A stretch of 64,000 nt of DNA from Tumebacillus sp. BK434. GTDB taxonomy: Bacteria; Bacillota; Bacilli; Tumebacillales; Tumebacillaceae. Below the pieces are notes generated by a model. That model did no database searches and was not told where the DNA came from. It worked only from the letters and a program-made list of their open reading frames with translations. Location of the stretch: contig NZ_SLXS01000003.1 of the NCBI RefSeq assembly GCF_004340785.1, positions 33,689-97,688 on the forward strand, in the 5' to 3' direction. Position 1 is the stretch's first letter. Each line of letters starts with the position of its first letter. Below are positions 24,187 through 33,296 of the stretch, piece by piece. The position numbers and the translations under genes were made by a program.

Positions 24187-25393
24187 GTGTCGGGCTGACC
24201 AGCAGTTGCCCCGCCCGGCGCTGGCCCAGCCAGTAAAACAACGTGCCGATCTGCGCCACCAGCGCTGTGCCGAGAAACAAAGCCTCCGCTCCCGAACCGA
24301 CCAGCACCACGCCGCCGAGCCACGGGCCGATCGACGTGCCGAGGTATTTGAAGCTCTGCGTGCCAAAATACGTCCCGCGCATCCCGTCCGGCGCCAGACG
24401 GTCGAGCAGGACGCTCCCCGCCGGGAAGCAGAGCACCTCCCCGATCGTAAACACCGCCATCGAAAGAATCATGCCCGTCCAGCTGTCCGCATAGGCAAAG
24501 CCGGCAAAACCGGCCGCGTAAAACAGATTGCCGATCCAGATCGTCTGCAGCGGCGTCCGTTTTTCCGCCCACGAAGACAATGGCAGTTGCAGCAGCACGA
24601 CGACCGAAGCGTTGACCGTCAGCAGCACGCCGAACAAGGTAACGCCCCCAGCAAGCCCCCCGACGTGCTGCGACAAGTTGGTCGTGATCTGCGAGTAGCA
24701 CAGCGTGCCCATGATGCTCCCGAGGATGAACAGCAGCAACGCTTTGTCCCCCCAGACGGTCGCCGCCGCCTTGCGGAAGGTGACGACCTCCTTGCCCGCC
24801 CCCTGCAGCTTGGTGATCGCAAAGCGCGAGAACATCCCCTGCATGATCAGCGCAAAGACGAGATAAACGCCGCCGGTGATCAGAAAGGCTCCAGCGCCGG
24901 CCGACATGCCGAGCAGCGCGCCGATGATCGGCCCGATCGCCCAGCCGAGGTTGTTGAAGGTGTAGCGCAGCGTGAACACGCGGTACCGCTGCTCCGGCGT
25001 CGTCAGGTCGCTGAGCAGCGCCTGGCCGACCGGCTCATAAAACGCACGGCTCAAGCCCTGCAGGGCGGTGAGCAGCAGAAACATCCAGAGCTCGGTGGCA
25101 AACGCATAGCAGGTGAAGACCAGCGTCCACAGATAGAGCGCCGTCATCATGATCCGCTGGCGTCCGAAGCGGTCGGACAGCGTCCCGCCGATGAAGCCGC
25201 CGATCATTTCGCAAAACATGCCAAGCCCGATCGTCAGCCCGATCAGCGCCGGGCTCAGCTCCAGTTCCCGCGCCAGATACAAGGCCAGAAACGGCATGCT
25301 CATGCCGGATGCCAAACGTGCCATACAAGTGCCAAACAAGATCGAATGCACAATCGGATGATAAGCTTGAAAATAGGATCTGAGACGATGCAT
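24167..25393 (-). CDS. MFS transporter (MdtG/MdtH-like DHA1)
   Basis: A 408-residue major facilitator with 12 hydrophobic segments. Motif A is GGTLSDRFGRQRIMM; helix 4-5 holds ALQGLSRAFYEPVGQALLSDLTTPEQR and the exporter-type LGWAIGPIIGALLG. The substrate is unknown, probably drugs. The ATG at MHRLRSYF has GGGAGGG six bases upstream; the open frame runs on to 26374 opposite the LysR gene but only by lack of stops. It is divergent from that LysR gene, which is likely its regulator. Confidence 0.9.
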   Translation of the reverse strand: MHRLRSYFQAYHPIVHSILFGTCMARLASGMSMPFLALYLARELELSPALIGLTIGLGMFCEMIGGFIGGTLSDRFGRQRIMMTALYLWTLVFTCYAFATELWMFLLLTALQGLSRAFYEPVGQALLSDLTTPEQRYRVFTLRYTFNNLGWAIGPIIGALLGMSAGAGAFLITGGVYLVFALIMQGMFSRFAITKLQGAGKEVVTFRKAAATVWGDKALLLFILGSIMGTLCYSQITTNLSQHVGGLAGGVTLFGVLLTVNASVVVLLQLPLSSWAEKRTPLQTIWIGNLFYAAGFAGFAYADSWTGMILSMAVFTIGEVLCFPAGSVLLDRLAPDGMRGTYFGTQSFKYLGTSIGPWLGGVVLVGSGAEALFLGTALVAQIGTLFYWLGQRRAGQLLVSPTPKTPSL

Positions 25394-25455
25394 GTGATTC
25401 CCTCCCTGCTCGCTTGCCTTTGCTATGAATGGTACTCTACATTTTAGATGCCGTG

Positions 25456-25472
25456 TTATAGAATACTGATAA
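25456..25472. promoter_or_regulatory. Candidate LysR operator (TTAT-N9-ATAA)
   Basis: TTATAGAATACTGATAA, an inverted TTAT/ATAA pair containing the T-N11-A pattern typical of LysR boxes, sits in the middle of the 120-bp gap between the divergent MFS and LysR genes. Binding is inferred. Confidence 0.4.
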
Positions 25473-25513
25473 CGAGCCATGCAAAATTTCGATAACAAGA
25501 AGGAACTCCTGCC

Positions 25514-26380
25514 ATGAATCTTGAAAATCTTGAAATGTTTCTGATGATCGCCCGCTTCCGTTCGATCAACAAGGCGGCAGAAACGCTGTTTTTGGCGCAG
25601 TCGACCGTCACGCATCGCTTGAAACAGCTTGAAAAGCAGCTCAGTGTGACGCTGTTCGTCCGCACGGCCGGCGGTGTCACGCTGACTCCGGAAGGGCGGA
25701 GCTTCGTCCCTGTCGCCACCGGGATCGTCGAGCAGATCCGTGCTTTCACTCAGGATACCTCGACGCGCAAACCGCTGACGATCGCCGCCGGCAAAGCGTT
25801 CGCCTCCTATGAACTGCCCCGGCTGCTCGGGGAATACCGTAAAAATCATCCCGAACTGCGTTGCTACGTCAAATCGACGCTGTATGAAGAATCGATCACC
25901 GCACTGCTGACCGGGATGGCCGATCTGGCGATGCTCGGCAGCGAAGTCTATCATCCGCAGCTGTTGCAGCTCGACCTGCCCTCCGACCGGATCGTGCTGA
26001 TCGCCTCGCCCGAACACCGCTGGGGCAGGACGTTTGGCGGATTTGCCGACTGGGGTGCGCAGGAGATGATCATGTTCGGCGATTCCTCTGCGCCGTTTCG
26101 CCAGCGTGTCGACCGCTTTTTGCTGGAGCGCGGCGTGTTCCCGAACGTGATCATGGAACTCGACTCCTTCAGCGCCGTCAAACAGATGGTGATGCAAAAT
26201 CTCGGCGTCGCCATGCTTCCGGAACGGGTGATCCGCGAAGAAATGGCAGCCGGACAGCTCACCGCTCATGACATCGCGGAAGGTGCCCTGACGCGGCCGA
26301 CCTTGATCGCCTATCCGAAACACAAAGCAAACGACGCTGACTTCCAACAATTTTTGACTTGGATCGTCAGGCATTTTTAG
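25514..26380 (+). CDS. LysR-family transcriptional regulator
   Basis: A 288-residue regulator. The winged helix-turn-helix covers residues 1-60 (FRSINKAAETLFLAQSTVTH is its recognition part), followed by a periplasmic-binding-fold effector domain from about residue 90 to the end. The effector is unknown. The divergent MFS gene across a 120-bp gap with a LysR-like box is the likely target. A ribosome site AAGGAACTCC precedes the ATG at normal distance. A terminator follows. Confidence 0.93.
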   Translation: MNLENLEMFLMIARFRSINKAAETLFLAQSTVTHRLKQLEKQLSVTLFVRTAGGVTLTPEGRSFVPVATGIVEQIRAFTQDTSTRKPLTIAAGKAFASYELPRLLGEYRKNHPELRCYVKSTLYEESITALLTGMADLAMLGSEVYHPQLLQLDLPSDRIVLIASPEHRWGRTFGGFADWGAQEMIMFGDSSAPFRQRVDRFLLERGVFPNVIMELDSFSAVKQMVMQNLGVAMLPERVIREEMAAGQLTAHDIAEGALTRPTLIAYPKHKANDADFQQFLTWIVRHF

Positions 26381-26382
26381 AG

Positions 26383-26409
26383 GAAACCGCTCAGATGGGC
26401 GGTTTTTTT
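26383..26409 (+). terminator. Terminator of the LysR gene
   Basis: Stem AAACCGCTC with near-complement GGGCGGTTT and an AGAT loop, followed by a T run. Confidence 0.8.
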
Positions 26410-26510
26410 GTTGTTTTTACATAATTCCTAAAACAACTAAAAAAGTTATCCATTTTTATCCTGTTTACTTATTTCTTTTATGAAAATCCAGTAAAATATA
26501 ATCATATTCA

Positions 26511-26538
26511 TTGACATCAATCTAGCTTTCATGATACT
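26511..26538 (+). promoter_or_regulatory. Likely promoter of the secreted peptidase gene
   Basis: A perfect TTGACA at 26511 with TGATACT as an extended -10 about 16 bases later, in an AT-rich 200-bp gap before the gene. The remainder of the gap holds the LysR terminator and no ORF. Confidence 0.45.
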
Positions 26539-26586
26539 CTCTCATTAAGAGATAACTCTACTATATTACTTTTGTTTGGAGGTTAA

Positions 26587-27171
26587 ATGAAAATGTTCAA
26601 GAAAATGATCACTTCGATCGCACTGTCTGCTGCTGTAATGACAGCAACCGTTGTTACCCCGGCGCTGGTCGCTCCGCAAACTGCGGAAGCTTCTTTCTCC
26701 GCACCGCTGTTCAAGCAATATGATGCTGCATGGGGCACCGACCTGATGGGCGGCGGCGACACCATGACCAAATCCGGCTGCGCTGTTTCTTCCGTCGCGA
26801 TGGCGCTGCGCCACAAGAGCATCACCGTGTCCGGCTCTGCTGCTGACCCGGGCAAACTGAACACCTGGCTGAAATCGAACGCTGGCTACTCCGGCAACTC
26901 GATCGTATGGGGTTCCGTAACGAAGCTGTCTTCCCGCATCTCCTTCGATGGCCGTTACACCTCCGGCACTTCCCTTTCTGCTGCTACCCTGCGCACCTAC
27001 CTCGACGGCGGCAACAAGGCGATCATCGCAAACGTTCGCTCCGGCGGCCACTGGGTACTGCTGACCGACCACAACGGCGGCACCGTATTTAACGTCAACG
27101 ACCCGGGCTACTCGCAATCCACGTACAACTACTCCGACATCGTCGGCTACGCAGTTTACACCATCAACTAA
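26587..27171 (+). CDS. Secreted C39-like cysteine peptidase
   Basis: A 194-residue exported protein. A signal peptide of about 35 residues ends near TAEA. The mature part is a papain-like C39_2 fold with Cys65 in KSGCAVSSVAMAL, His155 in GGHWVLLTDHNG and Asp172 in VNDPGYS, forming a plausible triad. It has no extra wall-binding domain. A GGAGG site precedes the ATG by eight to nine bases. Codon use is strikingly biased (many GCT, ACC, TCC, GGC), as in strongly expressed genes, and the long AT-rich leader carries a good promoter. Target and timing are unknown. Confidence 0.85.
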   Translation: MKMFKKMITSIALSAAVMTATVVTPALVAPQTAEASFSAPLFKQYDAAWGTDLMGGGDTMTKSGCAVSSVAMALRHKSITVSGSAADPGKLNTWLKSNAGYSGNSIVWGSVTKLSSRISFDGRYTSGTSLSAATLRTYLDGGNKAIIANVRSGGHWVLLTDHNGGTVFNVNDPGYSQSTYNYSDIVGYAVYTIN

Positions 27172-27191
27172 TCGCAGCTTCTCATGCGAAC

Positions 27192-27222
27192 AGGCGAGCT
27201 CCCATTGTGAGCTCGCCTTTTT
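27192..27222 (+). terminator. Terminator of the secreted peptidase gene
   Basis: Stem AGGCGAGCTC and its complement with a seven-base loop, then TTTTTA. Confidence 0.85.
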
Positions 27223-27243
27223 ATTCATCAAACGATAGAGCAC

Positions 27244-27272
27244 AAAAAGACCACCGGATCGGTGGTCTTTTT
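27244..27272 (-). terminator. Terminator of the korAB operon
   Basis: A perfect stem AAAAAGACCACCG with its complement and a three-base loop; on the minus strand it ends in TTTTT directly after korB. Confidence 0.85.
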
Positions 27273-27278
27273 GTCTGC

Positions 27279-28139
27279 TTAGCGGCGGAACTGATTGAGC
27301 AGGGCAGACGTCTGCTCGTGTGACAGCTCCAGTTTTTCACGAACGGTGCCGTGCTCGGTGGCGCCGAGCACCACTTCGTGGAAGGCCGGGCGGTCTTCTT
27401 TGTAGATGATCCCGGTGCAGACGCCTTCCGCTTCATGCACGCGGCGCATCGCTTCGTACTTGTCGGAGCGGTCGTAGTCCATTTCATCAAAATTGACGAT
27501 GTGCTCTTTGAACCACTCGTAGGTGTTGACCCGGTTGAACGTCACGCACGGCGAGAAGATGTTGACCAGCGAGAAGCCCTTATGCTGCATCGCTGCGACC
27601 AAAATGCTGGTCATCTGCTTCAAGTCGCCGGAAAACGCCTGTGCCACAAACGAAGCGCCTGCCGTCATCGCCAGCTCCAGCGGCTTGACCGGCTCCTCGG
27701 CCACGCCGGCCGGGGTGGTTTTCGTCTTGAAGCCCTTTTTCGAGGTCGGTGAAGACTGACCGGTGGTCAGGCCGTAGATGTGGTTGTCCATCACCACATA
27801 GGTGATGTCAACATTGCGACGGCAGGCGTGGATAAAGTGCCCCATGCCGATCCCGTAACCATCCCCGTCGCCGCCCGCCGCGATGACGGTCAGTTCCTGG
27901 TTGGCCATCTTGATGCCTTGCGCCGTCGGGAGCGAACGCCCGTGCAGCGTGTGGAACCCGTAGGAGCCAAAATGCTGCGAGATCTTGCCCGAGCAGCCGA
28001 TGCCCGACACGCAGCAGACATCTTCCGGTTCCAGCTCCATTTTGACACATGCCTGCTGCAGGGATGCCAGCACGGTGAAGTCACCGCAGCCCGGGCACCA
28101 GGTCGCTTTTTCATACCTGAAATCTGCTAAAGTCGCCAT
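27279..28139 (-). CDS. korB: 2-oxoacid:ferredoxin oxidoreductase, beta subunit
   Basis: A 286-residue thiamine-pyrophosphate-binding subunit that, with KorA, oxidatively decarboxylates a 2-oxoacid (2-oxoglutarate or pyruvate) to the acyl-CoA and reduced ferredoxin. Cluster cysteines appear in ATWCPGCGDF (Cys15, Cys18) and SGIGCSGKI; the diphosphate-binding motif is GGDGDGYGIGMGH. The length fits the two-subunit aerobic type seen in Bacillus. It starts seven bases after korA ends, so the two are coupled. Confidence 0.93.
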   Translation of the reverse strand: MATLADFRYEKATWCPGCGDFTVLASLQQACVKMELEPEDVCCVSGIGCSGKISQHFGSYGFHTLHGRSLPTAQGIKMANQELTVIAAGGDGDGYGIGMGHFIHACRRNVDITYVVMDNHIYGLTTGQSSPTSKKGFKTKTTPAGVAEEPVKPLELAMTAGASFVAQAFSGDLKQMTSILVAAMQHKGFSLVNIFSPCVTFNRVNTYEWFKEHIVNFDEMDYDRSDKYEAMRRVHEAEGVCTGIIYKEDRPAFHEVVLGATEHGTVREKLELSHEQTSALLNQFRR

Positions 28140-28146
28140 TGTACGC

Positions 28147-29877
28147 TCACCCCTTCACATAGGAAACAATCTCGCCTACGGTAAACGGATTGCCGTCGTA
28201 TTTCTTCAAGGTTTCGATCTTGTCATGGAAGCCGATCTCGCGGTTGATCAGCCCGGTCAGCTGGCCGGTAAAGTTCTGGTCGATGACCACGACGCGTCGG
28301 GCCGCTTCGATGCGCGGTCTGACCGCATCGGCAGGGAACGGCATCATGCAGCGCAGTTGCAGGTGGCCGACCGACTGGCCTTCCAGCGTCTTGAGCGCTT
28401 CGGAGATCTGCGCTTTTGTCGAGCCAAAGCCGATGAGCAGCACATCAGGCGCGTCCGCGCCGGTATACTCCACGCCCCACTCGTTCACTTCGCGCTCCAA
28501 CGGCTCCATTTTGCGGAAGCGCTTGTTCATCTGCGCCTGACGCATCGGCACGTCTTCGATCTCAAGGCCGGTCTCTTCGTGCTCGTTGGTCAAAGCGCAA
28601 TAGCGGCCGTTTTTCATGCCCGGGAACGAGCGCGGGGAAATGCCGGAATCGGTGATCGCATAGCGCTTGAAGGCGCCTTTTTCCAACTGGTCGAGCGTCT
28701 CCTGTGTCACGATCTCGCCGCGGTCGACTTGGAAGCGGGTCAGGTCGATGTCGTCGAGCGTCATCTTGTTCATGCCGATGAACAGGTCGCTCAGCACGAT
28801 GACCACACACTGGAATTTCTCGGCGATGTTGAAAGCGTTAAAGGTCTGGTAGTAGCAGTCTTCGATCGACGTCGGCGCCAGCACGACGCGGGGAATCTCG
28901 CCGTGCGAGCCCCACAGGGCGCCGTTCAGGTCGGACTGCTCCGGCTTGGTCGGCAGGCCCGTCGAAGGACCGCCGCGCTGGACGTCGACGATGACGAGCG
29001 GCGTCTCGGAGATCCCCGCCATGCCGATCGCTTCCATCATCAGCGACAGGCCGGGGCCGGAGGTCGAGGTCATCGAGCGCACGCCGGCATAGTTCGCGCC
29101 GATCGCCATGATGCAGGCGGCGATCTCGTCTTCCGCCTGCAGCACTTTGCCGCCAAAATCTTTCATGTTGCCGAGCAGCCAATACATGATCTCCGTCGCC
29201 GGGGTGATCGGATAGGCGGCGAGGATGCGGCAGCCGGCAGCGAGTGCACCGACGCCGGTCGTCTCGTTGCCCGACATCAGCAGGCGCGGGGCGGACGGCT
29301 TGGTCGCCTGCGGCACCGGGCGGCGCACGTCCGGGTAGTTTTCTTTCACAAAGTCGAAGCCTTTGTTGAACGCAGTCTTGTTCAGCTCGACCAGCTCCGC
29401 ACCCTTTTTGCCAAACTGCGATTCGATCTGCTCATAAAAATTCGTCGGGTCGATGTCGAGCACATAGCAGGAAGCGCCGGCTGCGACCATGTTTTTGATG
29501 ATCACGTTGCCAAGGTCTTTCGCCATCTGGGACATCGGCACGGAGCAGACCTGCAGGCCGCCGCGCTTCGATTGGCCTTCGAACTTGGCGTCATGCAGGA
29601 TGATGCCGCCTTCGATCAGTTCATCTTCGTTTTCGTCGATCGTCGTTTGGTCGAACGCGATCAGAATATCGAGCGTGTCGCCTTGGTAATCGACTTGCTC
29701 CACGTTGTTCGCTCTGATTTTGTAGTTGGTGTGGCCGCCTTTGACCAGCGACATGAAGTGGCGGTAGGCGAATATGTAATACCCCATGCGTGTGAGGACC
29801 GTCGCCAGAATCTCGCCTGTTGAGTCGATCCCTTCGCCTTGGGCCCCGCCCACTTTCCAGGTGAATTCGTTCGTCAT
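28147..29877 (-). CDS. korA: 2-oxoacid:ferredoxin oxidoreductase, fused gamma-alpha subunit
   Basis: A 576-residue subunit in which the gamma domain (residues 1-190, GGAQGEGIDSTGEILATVL) is fused to the alpha pyrimidine-binding domain (from about 200, GNETTGVGALAAGCRILAAYPITPATE split at its turn, then STSGPGLSLMMEAIG). The ATG at MTNEFTW has GAGGTG six bases upstream; the frame starts seven codons earlier at a poorer site. It lies five bases after the phosphatase-fold membrane gene and may be cotranscribed with it, though a functional link is not obvious. Confidence 0.93.
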   Translation of the reverse strand: MTNEFTWKVGGAQGEGIDSTGEILATVLTRMGYYIFAYRHFMSLVKGGHTNYKIRANNVEQVDYQGDTLDILIAFDQTTIDENEDELIEGGIILHDAKFEGQSKRGGLQVCSVPMSQMAKDLGNVIIKNMVAAGASCYVLDIDPTNFYEQIESQFGKKGAELVELNKTAFNKGFDFVKENYPDVRRPVPQATKPSAPRLLMSGNETTGVGALAAGCRILAAYPITPATEIMYWLLGNMKDFGGKVLQAEDEIAACIMAIGANYAGVRSMTSTSGPGLSLMMEAIGMAGISETPLVIVDVQRGGPSTGLPTKPEQSDLNGALWGSHGEIPRVVLAPTSIEDCYYQTFNAFNIAEKFQCVVIVLSDLFIGMNKMTLDDIDLTRFQVDRGEIVTQETLDQLEKGAFKRYAITDSGISPRSFPGMKNGRYCALTNEHEETGLEIEDVPMRQAQMNKRFRKMEPLEREVNEWGVEYTGADAPDVLLIGFGSTKAQISEALKTLEGQSVGHLQLRCMMPFPADAVRPRIEAARRVVVIDQNFTGQLTGLINREIGFHDKIETLKKYDGNPFTVGEIVSYVKG

Positions 29878-29882
29878 GTATG

Positions 29883-32060
29883 TCACCTCGTAGTCCATTC
29901 TTGTGGAGCTTGTTCAGTCGGTAGTATGTCCAACTTCGGCTCCCTGATGCTCAGCAGCGGCACCACCGCAAACAGCAGGATGATCGCCGCCGCCACCACG
30001 CCGGAGTCGTTGACGAGGAACGCTGCCGCCGCTGTGACGAGCTGTGTCTTGAAATTGTGCAGCAAGAACGGCGACCCGGCGCGCTTCAGGCGCCAGACGA
30101 GCAGCGTGGCGATGAAGAGGAGCAGCAGTTTTCCCCACGCCGAGACGCGCAGCAGGTGCAGGTTGAGCTCGACCTTGCGCTGGAGGATCTGCCAGACCTC
30201 GGCGAAGTTGCCGCCGAGCAGCAGCGTCGCCGCCCGGCCGATGTGCGTCTGTTCGCCGCCGAGGTTTAGCGCAAACAAGAGTCCGAGCCCGACCGCCGCC
30301 CCGCCGCCGATCCACAGCCAGTTGCGCAGCGTCATCCTCACGTTGCAGACTTGCAGGAAAGCGTACGACCCGCCGATCGCCGCCGCCATCGCGCCGCCTG
30401 CGTTGGTGCCGAACGACGGGGCGGCGAACAGGAGGACGATGGCGAAAAAGAGCACCAGCGTGCCGAGCTTCCCTTTCCCCGGATACAAGGCGAGCAGCAC
30501 GTTCAAGAGCAATAAAGCCGCCCCGAGCAGCAGGCCCATGTATTCGTTGCCGATGCCGTAGTAGCGCGCGCCGACCACCGGGTCGTAGGAAAAGACCGAC
30601 TCTTTCATCAGCGGTGCGCCAAGCAGCATGTCGCCAAGCAGCGTGAGCACCGTCAGCCCGGCCAGCGCGCCGTAGCGCTGCAAGGGCTGGCGGATCAGTT
30701 GCAGCCCGCCCCAAGCGGCGAGGGCGAGCAGTATCGTGTACAAGGTGATGTCCTGCCCGGTCAATGGATGGAACAGCGGCACGTACAGCCAGACCAACGG
30801 GAAGATCAGCAGCAGCTCTGCCACCGGGGTGACGTAGCGCAGCCAGGCCTGGCGAAAGATCGTACCAAACAGAATCAGCGCCGCCGCCCCGATCCAGATG
30901 TTCAGCCACGGGCGGACGAGCAGGCGGCGCATGCCGCTCGGGAGCAGCATGTTTTCCACGATGCGGTCCAACTGGTCCGCCGCCGCGAGCGTCCCGGACA
31001 CCGGCTGTGCGCTGACCGGCTGCCCGAGGAACGGATAGTCCTGCGCGTCGCCGCCCAGCGCCTGCACGAATGTCGGTGCCAAGTCATAGTTGGCGATCAG
31101 GCCGTCCCGCTTCGTCGTCCCCGAGGTGAGCAGGCTGCCTGGCGAAATGGCGCCGCCGGCGAGGATGACCGGGGACAAGGTCGGCGCCTCAGGCAGCGGG
31201 TTGGCGGCCGGCGAGACCACGGCGAGCAGCAGCTGCGGGCCGACAGCTGGCAACAGCTTGCCGATCAGCCCGTCCGCCTCCCGGATCGCCTGCCGGTACG
31301 CGCGCTCCGCCTGCTCATCGGTCATCTGGTCGCGCATCGCACGCACCCGCCCGGCGTCCCCCGTCTCCAGCACGATCAGGGCAGCCTCCCTGCGAGCCTG
31401 CAGAAACTGCCGTTCCAGCGCCGCGTAATCGGTACGCACCCCAAACGGGCGCGTACCGTCTGGCAGCAAGCCGTCTGGCAGTGATCCCAGATCGACCGTG
31501 CCACCGCTGTCCATCGCGATCAGCGCAGCCGGACGGTGCGTCGCTGCGCCGTGGTCGGTGTTGCCAAACACGGCCGTCCGGCCTCCGAGATCATGCACCG
31601 CATCTCCGAGCTGGCCCGGCAGGAGCTTGTAGTTTGCGCTTTCGGCAGCCGCCCGGATCTGGGGAATCTGCGGCACGACGATCTCCCCTTGCGGTTCCCG
31701 GCCCAGATGGCGCAAATACAGGTCGCGCCCCGTCGCCGGTCGCTGTTCTTCCTTCACCGGCTCGGTGAGGCCGTACGCGCGCACATGTCCAATCGGCGCG
31801 CTCGCTTTCGAGCCCGCCCCGATCGTCAGGTACGTGTTCACATCATTTTGTTTGCTCAGCGTGTTGTGGTTCATCACGCCGACCGCGCCCATCTGCTGCA
31901 GGCGTATCAGGTTGGGCGTTTCCTCCTCCGAGATCGCGCCTTGCCACAGCCCGTCGATGACGACGATCACCACTTGCCTTGCAGGAGCGGCGTGAACCGT
32001 TCCCGGCAACCCGAGCAACGTACACAGCAACAGCAGCATCAAGATCAAGTTCCGTTTCAT
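29883..32060 (-). CDS. Membrane protein with alkaline-phosphatase-fold domain
   Basis: A 725-residue exported/membrane protein. After a signal sequence ending near HAA, residues 28-370 form an alkaline-phosphatase-superfamily domain (VVIVVIDGLWQGAISEEETPNL is split at the metal-binding Asp; NTYLTIGAGSKAS; GNTDHGAATH). About eleven hydrophobic segments follow from residue 395 on. It overlaps the GT4 gene by four bases and ends five bases before korA. The substrate is unknown; the GT4 partner suggests a glycan or lipid-linked phosphate. Some late metal ligands of the fold are not obvious by eye. Confidence 0.78.
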   Translation of the reverse strand: MKRNLILMLLLLCTLLGLPGTVHAAPARQVVIVVIDGLWQGAISEEETPNLIRLQQMGAVGVMNHNTLSKQNDVNTYLTIGAGSKASAPIGHVRAYGLTEPVKEEQRPATGRDLYLRHLGREPQGEIVVPQIPQIRAAAESANYKLLPGQLGDAVHDLGGRTAVFGNTDHGAATHRPAALIAMDSGGTVDLGSLPDGLLPDGTRPFGVRTDYAALERQFLQARREAALIVLETGDAGRVRAMRDQMTDEQAERAYRQAIREADGLIGKLLPAVGPQLLLAVVSPAANPLPEAPTLSPVILAGGAISPGSLLTSGTTKRDGLIANYDLAPTFVQALGGDAQDYPFLGQPVSAQPVSGTLAAADQLDRIVENMLLPSGMRRLLVRPWLNIWIGAAALILFGTIFRQAWLRYVTPVAELLLIFPLVWLYVPLFHPLTGQDITLYTILLALAAWGGLQLIRQPLQRYGALAGLTVLTLLGDMLLGAPLMKESVFSYDPVVGARYYGIGNEYMGLLLGAALLLLNVLLALYPGKGKLGTLVLFFAIVLLFAAPSFGTNAGGAMAAAIGGSYAFLQVCNVRMTLRNWLWIGGGAAVGLGLLFALNLGGEQTHIGRAATLLLGGNFAEVWQILQRKVELNLHLLRVSAWGKLLLLFIATLLVWRLKRAGSPFLLHNFKTQLVTAAAAFLVNDSGVVAAAIILLFAVVPLLSIREPKLDILPTEQAPQEWTTR

Positions 32061-33193
32061 AAAAAGACCCCTTGGCGCTTGGCGATCACCGCGCGGTATT
32101 CTCGCAGCGTCGCTTCGATCATCGCCCCTCTGGTGAAATGTTCCTCCGCCCGGCGCTGTCCGGCCCGTCCGAGCCGCAGCCGCCAGTCCTCTTTTTGCAG
32201 CAGCAGTTGCAGGGCATCGGCCAGCGCCACCGCTTCCTGCGGCGGGACGAGCAGACCGGTCTTGCCGTGCACCACCACTTCCGGGAGCCCGCCGACGTCG
32301 CTGGCGATCACCGGGCAGCCGGCGAGCATCGCCTCGATCGGCACGAGGCCGAGCCCTTCGGCGTGCGAAGGCTGGACGACGATGTCGAGCCCGGAGAGCA
32401 GCCGGCGCGCCTGCGGGACCTCGCCTAAGAAGCGCACCCGCGCCGGGCCGATCTTGCCGGCCTGATGCTGGTAGTCGGACAGGAGCGGGCCGTCGCCGAT
32501 CAGCACCAGCTCCGCATCGACGCCGCGGGCGAGCAGAATCGTAAACGCTTCGAGCAGCGTCGAGAACCCTTTTTCCGCCACCATGCGCCCGATCGAACCG
32601 ATGACAAGGCGGTCGCTGTCCTCACAGCCCAGCACCTGCCGGGCGTGCTCGCGCGGCAGCATCGCCGCCTGCTCGACCCCGTTGTGGATCGTCACCGCCC
32701 TCCAAGGCGGGATGCCATGGCGCGCCACCACATCCTGCTCCAGGCGGCGCGAGACGGTGATCACGCGGTCGGTCTCGGGAGCGAGCCTGCGCTCCAGCGT
32801 GTTCAGCACGCGCTTGACCAGCCCGCCGCGCGGCAAGACTTGATTATGTACGGTATAGACGCAGGGCGGCGGCGTCGGCAGGCTGCGCAGGGCGAGGCGG
32901 CCGACGAGACCTGCTTTCGCCCCGTGCAGGTGCACGAGATCGAACGGCTGCTCGCGAAGCAGTTTGCCCAGCTGGCGCACGGCGAGCATATCTTTCATCG
33001 GGGAGACGCTGTCGACGATCTCCACAGGCAAGCAAGGCACCGATTGCAGTACCTGTTCCCCGCACAGCTCCGACGGGCAGGCGACCGTCACGGCGAGCCC
33101 GACTTCCTGCAAACCATGGATCAGATCCAGCACATGCCGGCGCATGCCGCCCTGCATCGGGCGTACCACCTGCAGCACGCGAAACACATCCAC
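32057..33193 (-). CDS. Family 4 glycosyltransferase
   Basis: A 378-residue GT-B glycosyltransferase. The N-terminal acceptor domain opens with VVRPMQGGMRRHVLDL; the C-terminal donor domain holds IGSIGRMVAEKGFSTLLEA and the nucleotide-sugar E-x7-E motif in PSHAEGLGLVPIEAMLAG. It is cytosolic or membrane-associated. A GTG start follows AGAGGTG by seven bases. The stop overlaps the next gene by four bases, so the two form a coupled pair, probably in making or modifying a surface glycan. Sugar specificity cannot be read. Confidence 0.9.
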   Translation of the reverse strand: MDVFRVLQVVRPMQGGMRRHVLDLIHGLQEVGLAVTVACPSELCGEQVLQSVPCLPVEIVDSVSPMKDMLAVRQLGKLLREQPFDLVHLHGAKAGLVGRLALRSLPTPPPCVYTVHNQVLPRGGLVKRVLNTLERRLAPETDRVITVSRRLEQDVVARHGIPPWRAVTIHNGVEQAAMLPREHARQVLGCEDSDRLVIGSIGRMVAEKGFSTLLEAFTILLARGVDAELVLIGDGPLLSDYQHQAGKIGPARVRFLGEVPQARRLLSGLDIVVQPSHAEGLGLVPIEAMLAGCPVIASDVGGLPEVVVHGKTGLLVPPQEAVALADALQLLLQKEDWRLRLGRAGQRRAEEHFTRGAMIEATLREYRAVIAKRQGVFL

Positions 33194-33242
33194 ACACGTT
33201 CACCTCTTTTCTCTTCTTTCCAGCGTTTCCAATTTGAAATAC

Positions 33243-33279
33243 AAAAAAACCACCTGCCGATGAAAGGCAGATGGTTCTT
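33243..33279 (-). terminator. Terminator of the LysM-3D gene
   Basis: On the minus strand ACCATCTGCC and GGCAGGTGGT pair with one wobble around a seven-base loop, followed by seven T. Confidence 0.8.
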
Positions 33280-33296
33280 GGCACTGCTGCTTGGAT

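Noticed and set aside
25394-26374. Long N-terminal extension of the MFS ORF
   Set aside because: It is the reverse strand of the LysR gene; the ATG at 25393 has a strong ribosome site and a normal MFS start.
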